Under the pieces are notes generated by a model, which saw only the letters and a list, made by a program, of their open reading frames with translations, ran no database searches and was not told the DNA's origin. The translations under genes were made by a program, and so were the position numbers. A stretch of 64,000 bases of DNA. It comes from Cymbomonas tetramitiformis (taxonomy: Eukaryota; Chlorophyta; Pyramimonadophyceae; Pyramimonadales; Pyramimonadaceae). The DNA lies in the NCBI GenBank assembly GCA_001247695.2, contig LGRX02024823.1, forward strand, positions 1-64,000, in the 5' to 3' direction. Below are positions 22,151-32,555 of this stretch, piece by piece (the stretch's first letter is position 1; the number at the start of each line of letters is the position of its first letter).

Positions 22151-25037
22151 CAAGCTCTCCCCATGGAGCCCTTGCTGGAGGCCCCCTCCGGCAAGCCCTT
22201 GCCGCAGGGTCCTTCTGCCGAGCCCTCGGAGCAGCTGGTGGGCCAGGAGCCCGCAGCAGCGCTGGCAGCAGCACCAGCGGACAGCTCCGAGGTGAGCAAG
22301 GTGAGTGAGAGTGGCCCTTCTGCTGGATGAATGAACAAGGTCTGCAGGCGTGTGCTATGCATGGCCGGTTGCGTGACCTGGCGGCGCCTGAAGTGGAGCA
22401 GGTGCTGCGCGCTTTCCTTTGCTTATGCAGCTGGCCGGTGATCTTTAGAAGTCCGCAAGGCCCCCCCGCCCCCTGGCATAACACGGCTCTTCCCCGGGCG
22501 TAGCCTCTCCCTTCCCCTTAGGCGTGACCGCACCGCCCTCTCATTGCGATGGCATGCGTGAGAGGGCATGGCTGCCTCTGCCGTGGCGTATGCATTTTTC
22601 TCTCTCTCTCTTTCCATCTGCTGCATACTCAGCCACTGGATGACGCTATCCCTCTCTCCCATCAGTTGCATTCTCAGCCACTGGATGATTATCTCTCTCT
22701 CGCTCGCTCGCTGTGTTTCTTGCTTTCAGCTGCAATCTCAGCCACTGGATGGTTATCTCTCTCTCCGGCTTCCCCTGGCTGTTCCGGCATCTGCCAGGCG
22801 AAGCGTCCGTGGATGCTGGGCAGTACACATGGGCGAAGATTGAACACATGATAGGCGGAGGGTCATGCGGCTCAGGCCTTGCTGGGAGGGGGAGGGGGGT
22901 GGCGCTCCCAGGAGGGAGCAAAGGCGGAGCCACAGTTCAAGAGCACGCTCCGCTTCAATGCGAAGGGCTTCACGCCTAGCTTCGCGCCCGCCTCCGCACC
23001 CTCGCCTGCACTACCCGGCGCTGCACAGCCAAATCGGCTCGCCGGCGGTGAGGTCGCTGCTCAGAGTGAGCTGTACGCCGCCGCTGCCTCCTGGCAACCA
23101 GCCGGCGGCGGCGCGTCTCTGCTGCCTGCCCAGTGGGAGCAAGGCCGGGAGGCGCAGCCCGGCGAGCACGCTCCGCAGCAAGCCTCCGCGCGGCCCCCGC
23201 AGGAGCACGTCGCGGCGGGCGTGGTGGAGGACATGCTGCAACCGCAGCTGCACCGGGCTGAGGAGATGCTGTGCAGCAACGGCGAGGGCGGTGGCCATGC
23301 TGGAAGCCTGGGTGGCATGCAGGCGCCTCGGCCGAAGGACGCGCAGGGCCGCCGCGAGGATGGCGCAGAGGGCTCAGCGCCACGGGAGGAGTGGGAGTCG
23401 AGGCCGCAGCGCGAGGGCAGGACGTCGCGGGGTGCTCCGCAGGGCCGGGATGGCGGGGCCGGCGGGACACAGCAGTGGCAGCAGCAGCCACCGGAGCGGC
23501 GAACGGGCGCCACGTGGCAGGAGCGCAAGGCGGGACCGAATGAGCGGAACAGCGGCGGAGGTGGCGGATGGCAGCAGCAACAGCAGCCGCAGCCGCAGCA
23601 GCAGCTTCGCCGAGAGGGCGCATACCAGGGACGGAAGGACCGGCAGTACGACAATCCACACGGGCGAAAAGAGTGGAGCTCGGAGCATCGTGACACGGGG
23701 CATCCTGAGGGAGGGCCGCGGCATGGGGCGGCGCGCAAGGAAAGCTCCGAGGCGCAGCCCCAGCCGTTCCAGCAGGTGCAGAGCGAGGGGGCGGCGGGCC
23801 AGCAGCGGCAACGGCGCGGTGAGAAGGGGCAGAGGCAGCACGGGGAGAGATTCGAGGAGCGGGTCGGCGGGGCGGCGGGGCAGCCGGGCGCCGCAGATGG
23901 CCGTGGCGGTAGCGAGCGGAGGGAGCGGGGTATGGAGAAAGGCAGCCGGGCTGTGACAGAGGGAGCTGTGCAGGAGGCCGGTGCAGGCCACACCGGGGCA
24001 CGCGGGCGAGAGGAGGCGCCAGCCCTGCGACAGGCAGAGGGTGTCGCGGCGGTGCGGGAGGAGGGGCGCGTAGAGGGTCGCGGCGCAAGGCAGCAGAAGG
24101 GCGAGAAGGAGGGCCGGCACAACGGGGGGCAGCAGCCTGGGGTGCGCCGCGCCCCTTCTCCTCTTCCAGCTCTCCCCCGGAGAGCATCCCGTGGTCCGCC
24201 CGCCAGTGGTGTACACTTCGGAGGTTGCAGAGCAAACCCGACGAGTGCATTGGATGATTCAAACGCTGGATGCCATCTCATCCAATGACGCGTATGCTAT
24301 GACATACTGGTTGAAATGCAATGTCCTTCGCGCCGCTCGGGTGTCTTGCTGTGGCTGGTGTGCAGTTTGACCCTTGAAGGTGACTCGTGAGGGGCTTGTC
24401 TTGGGGAGGGAACAGGAGGGGAAAGGCGGCAAGCGCGGAAAGCGTGACAAGTGGGGAAGCGGCAAGGGAGAGGATGCCTCGGAGGAAGGCAGTGGAGGAG
24501 CAGGTGGCAGTCCCTGAGTTCCCCAAACCATCGCATCAGCTGCTCCAGCCGAAAGCCCCTATGTATGAGGGTCTCAGCGCCATCTCCTGAGGGTCTACGC
24601 GTCTCAGCGCGCCTCTCTGTGCCGAGTCTGAGGCTGACGCCGCCTGCACCTCGATGCCACTCCTCGCTCTCTTTGCTCCAGCTGCATTTGAAGTTTCCTC
24701 GACGGCATTCTGCAAGAGCTCTTGTTACAGCTTGACTGAACTGTGCTGTGCTGTGCTGTGCGTTTGTGTCCAGCTGTCCTAATGCGAGCTGCGTGGGTGG
24801 GGGGCGGTGTTCGCGTGGGGTGCCTCAGGTGGGGGCAAAGGGAAGTCTGGCGGAGGCAAGGGCGGCAATGCGGGCAAGGCTGGCCGGGTGCACACGATTC
24901 CGTTCAACACCGGCAATAAGGCACTGGGGTGGGATCGTGGCAGTGGCAAAGGCGGCACTGCTCCAGCGGTAGAACAGGAACCCGTCTTCGCCCAACGACA
25001 AGGGCAGGGTCAGGCCTCAAACTGGGACGAATCCCAG
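22151..25037 (+). CDS. Host gene, exon cluster 2: low-complexity linker with a PAM2-like motif
   Basis: Exons lie between the two big transposon blocks: 22,151-22,291 (47 codons, phase 0), 22,912-24,141 (410 codons, phase 0), probably one near 24,169-24,290, 24,416-24,503, and 24,829-25,037, which ends phase 0. The long exon begins EGAKAEPQFK and contains STLRFNAKGFTPSF, which fits the PAM2 pattern (S-x-L, A, F-x-P) that binds the MLLE domain of poly(A)-binding protein. The rest is Gly/Gln/Arg-rich, including a WQQQQQPQPQQQ run. The candidate exon at 24,169 reads VVYTSEVAEQTRRVHWM, the least repetitive part. How 24,169, 24,416 and 24,829 join has at least two phase-compatible solutions. Assignment to the same gene as clusters 1 and 4 rests on strand, position and phase continuity, and is an inference. 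Confidence 0.55.
22292..22911 (+). other. Host intron with CT-rich near-repeats
   Basis: Three copies of CTCAGCCACTGGATG occur between 22,630 and 22,750 with CTCTCTCTCT tracts between. No coding signal was found. Confidence 0.6.
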
Positions 25038-25567
25038 GTATGTCGGGCTCCTCCCTCAAGAGTGACTGCCCCGCAAGCACTGCCCCTCGATCCAGCCGGG
25101 CTCCTCCCTCAAGAGTGACTGACTGTCCCGATCCAGCCGGGCTCCTCCCTCAAGAGTGACTGCCCCGCAAGCACTGCCCTCGATCCAGCCGGGCTCCTCC
25201 TCAAGAGTGACTGCCCGCAAGCACTGCCCCTCGATCCAGCCGGGCTCCTCCCTCAAGCTGCCGACTGCCCCGCAAAGCACTGTCCCTCGATCCAGCCGGG
25301 CTCCTCCTCAAGAGTGACTGCCCCGCAAGCACTGCCCTCGATCCAGCCGGGCTCCTCCCTCAAGAGTGACTGCCCCGCAAGCACTGCCCCTCGATCCAGC
25401 CGGGCTCCTCCCTCAAGCGCGACTGCCCCGCAAGCACTGTCCCTCGATCCAGCCGGGCTCCTCCCTCAAGAGTGACTGCCCCGCAAGCACTGCCCCTCGA
25501 TCCAGCCGGGCTCCTCCCTCAAGAGTGACTGCCCCGCAAGCACTGCCCCTCGATCCAGCCGGGCTCC
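25038..25567 (+). repeat. About 52-bp minisatellite at the start of host intron 2
   Basis: Roughly ten units made of CTCCTCCCTCAAGAGTGACT, then GCCCCGCAAGCACTG and CCCCTCGATCCAGCCGGG, with small indels. The first unit follows the exon donor GTATGT directly. The array is cut by copia-2 and continues at 44,289 with one more unit, then a related unit type. Confidence 0.92.
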
Positions 25568-25649
25568 TAGGATAATCAACTTCTACTTGGTTTATGTACT
25601 CAAGTATATTATCTAGTAGAATGTGTACGAACTCACACACACACACACA
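25568..25649 (-). repeat. copia-2 3' LTR, outer part
   Basis: TAGGATAATCAACTTCTACT to the (CA)n tract, matching 38,857-38,940. Interrupted by the LINE and resumed at 32,205. Confidence 0.92.
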
Positions 25650-28600
25650 GTGGGCCCTCCCCCCGGGGCCTAACCCTCGCCGGATTGGCGGGGGGACAAA
25701 GAATGGAGGGGGGAGCGTTTGCCGGCTGAGAGGTATGACCCCCCCACACGGCTAGGGTTGCGTGTGGTGTCGGTTGGTAGCGCTCGGGGTTCCCTGCTGA
25801 GGCCTTCGAGTGCAGGGTGTTGGCTGCTGCCTTCGCCGATCGGAGCCTTGGTTGTGTGTTCGCCTTCTTGTGTTGATTGTGTTGGTTGTGTTAGCGGTGG
25901 TGTCGGTTGGGTGTGGTCTGGACCCGGGCCCGTAAGGACGAATCCGCACTTCTGGTGTGGTGGCCGTCGCTTGCCGTTGCTCTCTACGGTCCAGATCCGG
26001 TCTTGGGTTTCACGCACACACGTGTGGTTCGAGTTGTGTACATATTTTGCGCCTGTGCAGGCATGGTTTCATATATTTGTTTGGGGAGCCAACAGCAGAT
26101 GGATTTTGCATCAACAGCAACGGTCGAGGGTACCGGAGACCTTCGGGGCGCGGTTACTTTTGTACAGACAGCCCTCCGCGCGGTTGGCATAGAGCGCCCA
26201 TCCAGGCCAACCCAGCTGACAGTCCAGTATATTGGATACATTTGTATCTGACGGATGCCTCTGCTGGCGTCAGCACCTGCCCGCCCAATCCCCCGGGTGA
26301 GAGGCAGGACTCCTAAGGCCACGGCCGGTTGCGATTCCATGGCGATGAGTTTCCGGGTGCTGTTTTTGGCTCGATTTTGGTTTTGGTTTTTCGGCTTGGT
26401 GGCAGGTGGTGAGCGTCACTGGGCGTAGTGTTCGAATGAATGAATTATGACTATGAGTTCTGATTATGAAGGTAATCGGGCGAATGAGGGGTTTGTTTAT
26501 AGTGTAAATATGGAAGGGGCGGCTGGGCAGGCGGCGGACCTGGCGGTCACGGATAGTGTAAATAATGAAAGGCGTGTTGATGGTGGGAGATCGGCTGAGC
26601 AGAGTGTAGGCCCAGCGATGGCGGCGTTGCCAGTGGGCACCCTGGTGGAGGTGTATTGGCCAGGTGAGCGCAGCTGGTATGGTGGACGGTTAGGGGGGGG
26701 AGCATCTGTGGAAGGGGCGACAGTGATTGAGTACCTTGATGGGAACCCGGAGAGAGAGGAGGTGTTCCTGGAGGACAGGCCGAGAGACCCGGGTGATCAT
26801 GACGGTTTCCTGTCCAGGCGGGGTGGTGGGCGGCGCGTCGGGGTGAAGACGGCTGGTGGCTGGAGCAGGGAGGCGGAGAAGGGCTTGCTTATGGGTTGGC
26901 GGCAGCTGCCTCGGGGGGATGCGGGCGCGGGTGCGGGTGGCGAAACTGAGGGGGTCAGCGGGGAGGACGGGGCCGGAGTGGATGGTCTGGCGGATGGGAT
27001 GGCAGTGAGCAGCGGAGAGGGCGTGGAGGGCCCTCATCTGTCACTTCGATTGGAACTGTCGGGGCGTTCGGCTGGGGTTAGCGTTGATCTTGGGAGTGGT
27101 GCTGTAGCGGTGGGACAGTCGGGTGGTGAGGAGGCCGTGGGGGTGGCGGGTGAGGGTGTCCACGGGGTAAGGTTAGGGACGAGGACGGTGGGGGCAGAGC
27201 GCGGGGCTGATGTGGCGGGTGAGGGAGGGGCTGTGGAGCCACTGAGACCATTGGGGGGTGCCTCGGGAGGGACTAGTGGGTCGGCGCAGCTCGAGGGAAG
27301 TGGCGGGCGGAAGGGGGCAGGACAGCGGGTGGGGAATGTGGTCTGCTCGGTGCCGGGGTGCTCAGTGGGGGCCCTAGGAAGCAGCCGAGCCCTGACGGAG
27401 CATTTTCGGCGGAGCCATCCTGACGCATCGGGGCTTCTGCTGTCTGCGGCGAGGCTCACGCGGTGCCCTGAGCAGAGCTGTGGACATATCCTCTCGGAGA
27501 CTGGATTGCGGCAGCATCAAGGTCGGGGTGGGGGCTGTCTGGCTAGTTATGCTCAGCGTTGTGCGCCGGCTCAGGGGGGAGGCGGCAGTGGGGGCCGGGG
27601 CAATCCACGGGCGGCGGGGCGGGCGCAGGGGCAGCACGGAGGCGAGAGCTTGGTGGGGGACCCGGATGGGCTTGGAGAGGCGGGGTGGACATGGCTGCGA
27701 GGACTGAGTGTCGACGAGTGTGCTGTGAGCGACTTCCCTTCCCTGATGGTGCCGAAGAAGTTGTGGGGACTGTTCACCGAGTGTGTGATGGTCGCGCTTC
27801 GGAGGATGCGGGTGGACACAGAGGACGTCGAGGCCTACAAGCTGTTCTTTTTACTCCCGCGCCTGGTTCTTCAGCCGGTCCAGCAGGGGGTGAAGCAGGG
27901 TGTGGCCCAGGTCATTAAGGAGCGTTGCGCCCGCTTCCTACGCGGCGAGTGGGAGGGGCTGCATGCGGAGGTGCCGGGGGATCGACGAGCTGTGGCCGAG
28001 GCGGATGAGGAACGGGTGCTGCGAGATGCTGTGCGGTTGGTGAAGGCGGGGCAGCTGGGAAAGGCAGCGAAGAGGCTGGAGTTGGCCAAGCTGGCACCAG
28101 CGACGGAGGAGACGTTGCTGAAGCTGGAGCGGTTGCACCCGGCTGGGACAGGCAGGAGGCAAGATGTGGGAGAGGATCGCCGGCGGGAGCTTCGGGGGCA
28201 GGCGCTTGAGCTGGATGAGAAGACGTTCGATGATGTAATGCGTAATCTGCCGCGGGCCTCGGGACCGGGCAGCTCTCAGTGGTGCTGGGAGCATATGTGG
28301 GCGGTCCATGTCTCTGGTGGGCGAGATGCACTGTTGGAGGTGTGCAACCATCTGGCGGCACGTCGGGCCCCGGCGGGGGTTCGGGAGTGGTTGGCAGGCG
28401 CTAGGTTAGTGGCGTTGCTGAAGGACGACCTCGGCGTCAACGTCCGGCCCATTGCGTGTGGCGAAGTTCTCCGGAAGCTAGTGGCGAAGGTCATATGCAG
28501 GCAGCGTGTAAAGGCCCTCAGGGCTCGATTTTGTGGGCGTCGACAGGATGATGACCATGGTGGACTGCGGGCGGCCCAGATTGGGGTTGCAGTGAAGGGA

Positions 28601-31600
28601 GGGGCGGACCTGGGGGTCCGCACTGTTCAGGCGGCCCTGGATCGGCACCCGGAATGGGTCTGTGTTAAGGCAGATGCCAGGAATGCCTTCAATGCGGTGC
28701 ACCGTGAGGCAATGTTTGAGGCTATCGAGCGGGACTTCCCGGAGCTGTGGGCATGGACGGACCTTTGTTATGGGGTGGATGCGAACCTGGGGTTTCGGCT
28801 GGGGGGCGTTGATGGCTCGGTGATGCGATTTGTCAAGTCGAAGGAGGGCACGCAGCAGGGGGACCCCCTGGGGCCACTTTACTTGGCTGCCCCGTTGCAG
28901 GTGGTGCTGGAGCGGGTTCAGGAGGGACACCCTAGCGTGGTCATCTTTGCCTACTTGGATGACGCTTTCTTCCTGGGCCCTCCGGTTGAAGCGGCGCTCG
29001 CGTATGAGACTTATATGGAGGAGGCAGTGGCGATTGGCCTGGATATTCAGCCGGTGAAGTCAGCGGCTTTCTCGCCTGAGGGGGACGCCAGTTGCTTCGA
29101 GGCCGGGATGCCGGGTGCACGGGGGGAGCTGGACTTCATCGATGTCTTGGGGGTGCCGGTGGGGAAGGCAGAGGCGGTCAGTGTGGAGATGTTGAAGAAG
29201 GTGGAGGAGCTATGTGGCATCCTGCCCCTCTTGAACAAGCTTGGGCATGCGCAGGCCCAGGGGCTCCTGCTTCGATTCTGTGCCCACCCGAGGCTGGGGT
29301 TCTGGCTGCGAGGTGTGCCGCCGGAGATGATGCGGGAGGCGGCTGAGGAGCATGACAGGAGGATGCAAGAGGCGTTGCGGGACTTGCTGCCTGGCGGTGG
29401 ATTGGCGTGGCACTCCTGTGAGTTTGCCACCCTCCCGCATGGGATGGGCCTGACTAAGGCGGCGAGGGTGAGCAGTGCGGCCTGGCTTGGCGGGTTTGCG
29501 CAAGTCTGGGAGGATATGCGGGAGCTCTTTCCAACAGTGACGGCGGGGACCGAGGACCTCGGGGCTGAGAGCGACTTGCCGTATGTCAATTCTTTGCAAG
29601 CGGCCATGCAGAAGGTGTCGGAGGCGATGGAGGTGATTGGGGAGGCGAGGGGAGCAAATGAGCATTTGCCACCACAAGTGCCAAAGGCGGACGACGTCAA
29701 GAAGTTGAGTGATTACAGCAGGTCTCAAAAACGTGCCCAACGGGTCTATGCTGCTGTCCTCCACTCTGCGGATTGGCTTTGGCTGGCTGGGCACGTGGGG
29801 GCGTCTCGGCTCCCCTGGCTTTTCTCGGTGACCTTCAACAGTATTGGGCCTGCATTCTTGAGGGGTGTTCCATGCTGCCCAGCCCTGGAGCTCAGTTCGG
29901 CGGAATACCGGGTGGCCCTGCGGCACATTCTTCATGCGGAGCAGCCCCTCCTTGGCCAAGTGGAGGAGTGCCCCGATTGTGGAGGAGAGCGGGATCCCAC
30001 CGGGACACACTTACTGGCATGCCGGGGGGGAGTGGGGGCTGGGGGAGGAAATTGGTACTCTTTCATCCACCACAAACTGCAGAGGGTGCTGTTCGAGGTG
30101 GCCAAGTCTGCCTATCCCTTGGCGTCTGCATTGCACGATGACTTCGCGGGCTACCTGACCTACTCACGGAATCATTGCCCGGATGTGACAGTGTTAGATG
30201 CGGAGGGACCGGGCCAGCATGTGCTGTTTGATGTGGCCACGGCGCGGCCGATGTCAGACGCGCACCTGGGAGCGGCCATGATGGCCCCCGGGGCGGCGGC
30301 GAAGAAGGTAGAGGAGAGCAAGGTGGCGACGTACGGGGATGTCCGCCCACATCACTTCATCCCCTTTGGGGTGGAGGTGTACGGTGGGCTGGGGCCTGCG
30401 GCGTATGGATTCCTTCGGAAGACGCAGCGGCGCTTCAGGGAGCGGCGGTACATGGAGGCGAACGCGGAAGGGGGAGAGCAGGTGGATGGCAATGGGGACG
30501 AGGACGAGGACGAGGACGAGGAAGCGGCACGTGGCGGGGCGGTGGGCTGGAAGGAGAAGTGGGTCCGGCTGCTTTCTTTCGCGCTTGCACGGGGGGTTGC
30601 AGGGCTGATCATCAGGCGGGCTGTAGGGCGATGTCCGGCCGGAAGTGGGTGGCGTTGGGCTGGCGGAGGGCGTGTGGGAGGAGGCATGGGCCCGGACCTG
30701 GATCGGGGGGAGGCGGACCGGCGGGAAGGGGCGGAGAGGTTGGCACTGATGGACAGAGCGTGGGAGGACGCGTTCGAGGAGACAGACTATGCCACGCAGG
30801 ATGGGTCTGGCGGTGGGATGCAGGAATCTGAGGGAACGCAGCGTGAGCGGTCTGGGCAGGCTCCCGGTGAGGCAGGCGAGGCAGGCGCGATGGCATCGAG
30901 GCTGTTGGAGAGCATGGAGGACGTGCGGCGAGAGGTGGAGCATCTGGGCACTGTGGAGGGTCAAGGAGGGGGCACCGCCGAGGCGCGATCTGGAGGGGCA
31001 CGGGCAGGCATAGGCGGGCTCAGCCAGGCGGCGTCAAGTGTCGAGGATATCTTGAATGAATGGGATGACCTTTTGTCGCCGGGCCCGGGGAGTGGGGTCT
31101 GGACTCAGGAGCAGAGTGGGGCCTCGCCGGAGCAAGCAATGGCCTTGGCTGAGGGAGGGGTGGCCACCTTGATGGGGGCGAGCAGGCGGGTGGCCGGCCT
31201 TCTTGGGGGGGTTGATGGCATGGGGGGAACTGATGAGGATGACGGGGGAGATGTGGGGAGGTCCGCGGGTGGAGATGACACACGCCGGGCCCCTCAGAGC
31301 CCGGGGGCCCATCCTGGCAGCGATGACCACTTACAACAGGTTGCACGGCAGCATACGGCATCTCATCAGCTTCCGTGCCCATCGGGCGAGGTTGCTGGCC
31401 GTGCCGGAACTAACAGTGAGCAGCTGTCGGGAAGGCGACGACCGGGTGGTGAACTATCGGCCACCGGGAGGGCTTGGGACACACAGGCAACTGTGGGGAT
31501 GGGACCCCAAGTAGGAACAGTGCGGCGTGACAGTTACAGCGCAAGTGTGGAGCGCATTGCTCAAGTTCGCGGCCACCTCGCAAGGCAATCAGCGCAAGGG

Positions 31601-32204
31601 CTCCAGTCACGGGGAGTTGGTGCGGGGGGTAGAGGGCTACAGGCGCAAGTCGGTGGCGGATGCGCAAGTTTGGATGAGGGCAGCCCAGTTTATCATTCTC
31701 AGCCCCTTGGGACAGTGCTTGGGCATTCTGGCCGTGGCGTGGGTGGGCAAGCTCTCTTGAGACCAGGCTGTAGGCGGCAGCGGGGTGATGTGGGGTGTGG
31801 GCTTGGTGGTGGAGGGGTGGCTCGATTGGCGGGGGTGAGCCGGCTCCAGAGACACAGCAGCAGTGCGCCGGCAGGACAGCCGCAGAGGGGCTCAGGTGGC
31901 CCAGTGAGGCTCAGGGAGCAGAGGGGTGGTCTTGCGCGTGGGCTTGGTGGTGGAGATATGGCTCGCGCAGATCGGGGGCAGGGATGGACCGGCTTCAGAC
32001 ACAAGGCGGCAGTGCGCTGGTGGTGCAGATGCAGAGGGGCTTGGGTGGCTCAGCGAGGCTTAGGGGGTCCCATTCTTCACTAGTGAGCTCCGGAGAATCC
32101 GGATGAGTGTCCCGAAGCGTGTGCTGAATCCTTTGATCCCCGGCGAGGGTACATAGTGAAGTCTCCTGTGGCTACGGGGTGCCAAAGGATTCGCAAGGAT
32201 AAGC
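25650..32204 (+). mobile_element. Full-length LINE with restriction-like endonuclease, inserted in a (CA)n tract
   Basis: About 6.55 kb, sense to the host gene. It lies inside the CA repeat of the copia-2 LTR, with (CA)n on both sides. A roughly 0.8 kb 5' region precedes one long ORF, and the 3' end reads AAGGATAAGC without poly(A). Three other copies of the same 3' end in this window also stop at CACAC. Two diverged tandem units of about 125 bases lie near the 3' end (31,798 and 31,939). Confidence 0.9.
26447..32083 (+). CDS. LINE ORF: Tudor-like, zinc fingers, reverse transcriptase, restriction-like endonuclease
   Basis: 1,878 codons, uninterrupted. Residues about 62-112 form a Tudor-like module (LVEVYWPGERSWYGG and VIEYLDGNPEREEVFLED). 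Residues about 298-365 hold C2H2-like fingers (VCSVPGC, TEHFRRSH). RT begins near 600, with KADARNAFNAV, TQQGDPLGPL and catalytic IFAYLDDAFF near residue 836. A CCHC-type site (CPDCGG, GTHLLAC, near 1174) and a PD-(D/E)xK-like signature (HCPDVTVLD, LFDVATARP, near 1243-1265) indicate a restriction-like endonuclease, as in R2/NeSL/Utopia-type LINEs. The RT has the RPIACGEVLRKLVAK block that I associate with Utopia-like elements. The last 600 residues are low-complexity and partly encoded by 3' repeats. Confidence 0.85.
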   Translation: MTMSSDYEGNRANEGFVYSVNMEGAAGQAADLAVTDSVNNERRVDGGRSAEQSVGPAMAALPVGTLVEVYWPGERSWYGGRLGGGASVEGATVIEYLDGNPEREEVFLEDRPRDPGDHDGFLSRRGGGRRVGVKTAGGWSREAEKGLLMGWRQLPRGDAGAGAGGETEGVSGEDGAGVDGLADGMAVSSGEGVEGPHLSLRLELSGRSAGVSVDLGSGAVAVGQSGGEEAVGVAGEGVHGVRLGTRTVGAERGADVAGEGGAVEPLRPLGGASGGTSGSAQLEGSGGRKGAGQRVGNVVCSVPGCSVGALGSSRALTEHFRRSHPDASGLLLSAARLTRCPEQSCGHILSETGLRQHQGRGGGCLASYAQRCAPAQGGGGSGGRGNPRAAGRAQGQHGGESLVGDPDGLGEAGWTWLRGLSVDECAVSDFPSLMVPKKLWGLFTECVMVALRRMRVDTEDVEAYKLFFLLPRLVLQPVQQGVKQGVAQVIKERCARFLRGEWEGLHAEVPGDRRAVAEADEERVLRDAVRLVKAGQLGKAAKRLELAKLAPATEETLLKLERLHPAGTGRRQDVGEDRRRELRGQALELDEKTFDDVMRNLPRASGPGSSQWCWEHMWAVHVSGGRDALLEVCNHLAARRAPAGVREWLAGARLVALLKDDLGVNVRPIACGEVLRKLVAKVICRQRVKALRARFCGRRQDDDHGGLRAAQIGVAVKGGADLGVRTVQAALDRHPEWVCVKADARNAFNAVHREAMFEAIERDFPELWAWTDLCYGVDANLGFRLGGVDGSVMRFVKSKEGTQQGDPLGPLYLAAPLQVVLERVQEGHPSVVIFAYLDDAFFLGPPVEAALAYETYMEEAVAIGLDIQPVKSAAFSPEGDASCFEAGMPGARGELDFIDVLGVPVGKAEAVSVEMLKKVEELCGILPLLNKLGHAQAQGLLLRFCAHPRLGFWLRGVPPEMMREAAEEHDRRMQEALRDLLPGGGLAWHSCEFATLPHGMGLTKAARVSSAAWLGGFAQVWEDMRELFPTVTAGTEDLGAESDLPYVNSLQAAMQKVSEAMEVIGEARGANEHLPPQVPKADDVKKLSDYSRSQKRAQRVYAAVLHSADWLWLAGHVGASRLPWLFSVTFNSIGPAFLRGVPCCPALELSSAEYRVALRHILHAEQPLLGQVEECPDCGGERDPTGTHLLACRGGVGAGGGNWYSFIHHKLQRVLFEVAKSAYPLASALHDDFAGYLTYSRNHCPDVTVLDAEGPGQHVLFDVATARPMSDAHLGAAMMAPGAAAKKVEESKVATYGDVRPHHFIPFGVEVYGGLGPAAYGFLRKTQRRFRERRYMEANAEGGEQVDGNGDEDEDEDEEAARGGAVGWKEKWVRLLSFALARGVAGLIIRRAVGRCPAGSGWRWAGGGRVGGGMGPDLDRGEADRREGAERLALMDRAWEDAFEETDYATQDGSGGGMQESEGTQRERSGQAPGEAGEAGAMASRLLESMEDVRREVEHLGTVEGQGGGTAEARSGGARAGIGGLSQAASSVEDILNEWDDLLSPGPGSGVWTQEQSGASPEQAMALAEGGVATLMGASRRVAGLLGGVDGMGGTDEDDGGDVGRSAGGDDTRRAPQSPGAHPGSDDHLQQVARQHTASHQLPCPSGEVAGRAGTNSEQLSGRRRPGGELSATGRAWDTQATVGMGPQVGTVRRDSYSASVERIAQVRGHLARQSAQGLQSRGVGAGGRGLQAQVGGGCASLDEGSPVYHSQPLGTVLGHSGRGVGGQALLRPGCRRQRGDVGCGLGGGGVARLAGVSRLQRHSSSAPAGQPQRGSGGPVRLREQRGGLARGLGGGDMARADRGQGWTGFRHKAAVRWWCRCRGAWVAQRGLGGPILH

Positions 32205-32555
32205 ATACACACACACACACACAGTTGAATCATATTAAATCTGAATGAAGTGTTTTGAGTTACAGACAGTGCTTTTATCACTCAGTTGTGTTCCCGCCCT
32301 CAGCTTACTGTTACTCAGTCATAGCTACTTCTACTCGCACTAGTACTCTTGTGTTCTGTAACCAGATACTGTATACATCTTGAATTGATCTGATGACTCT
32401 GCTGCAGTCTGCTTGTCATCATTGCTCTGTCTACATATACACACAGTACTATACTCTGACAGTATAGTCATACTGTCATACTGTCATCATTTGTCATAAT
32501 TTGTCATTTTGAGCCAACAGTGTTTAACACTGCATGAGAGTCTACTGTTTTCCTA
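32205..32555 (-). repeat. copia-2 3' LTR, inner part
   Basis: Starts in the (CA)n tract and runs to TTTTCCTA, matching 38,925-39,174 joined to 44,200-44,288. On the minus strand the adjoining AAGGAGGAG is the likely polypurine tract. Confidence 0.9.

Noticed and set aside
22976..24262. 428-codon minus-strand ORF opposite the linker exon
   Set aside because: It is Pro/Ala/Arg-rich shadow coding caused by GC richness; several frames on both strands are open here, and only the plus frame has matching splice borders.
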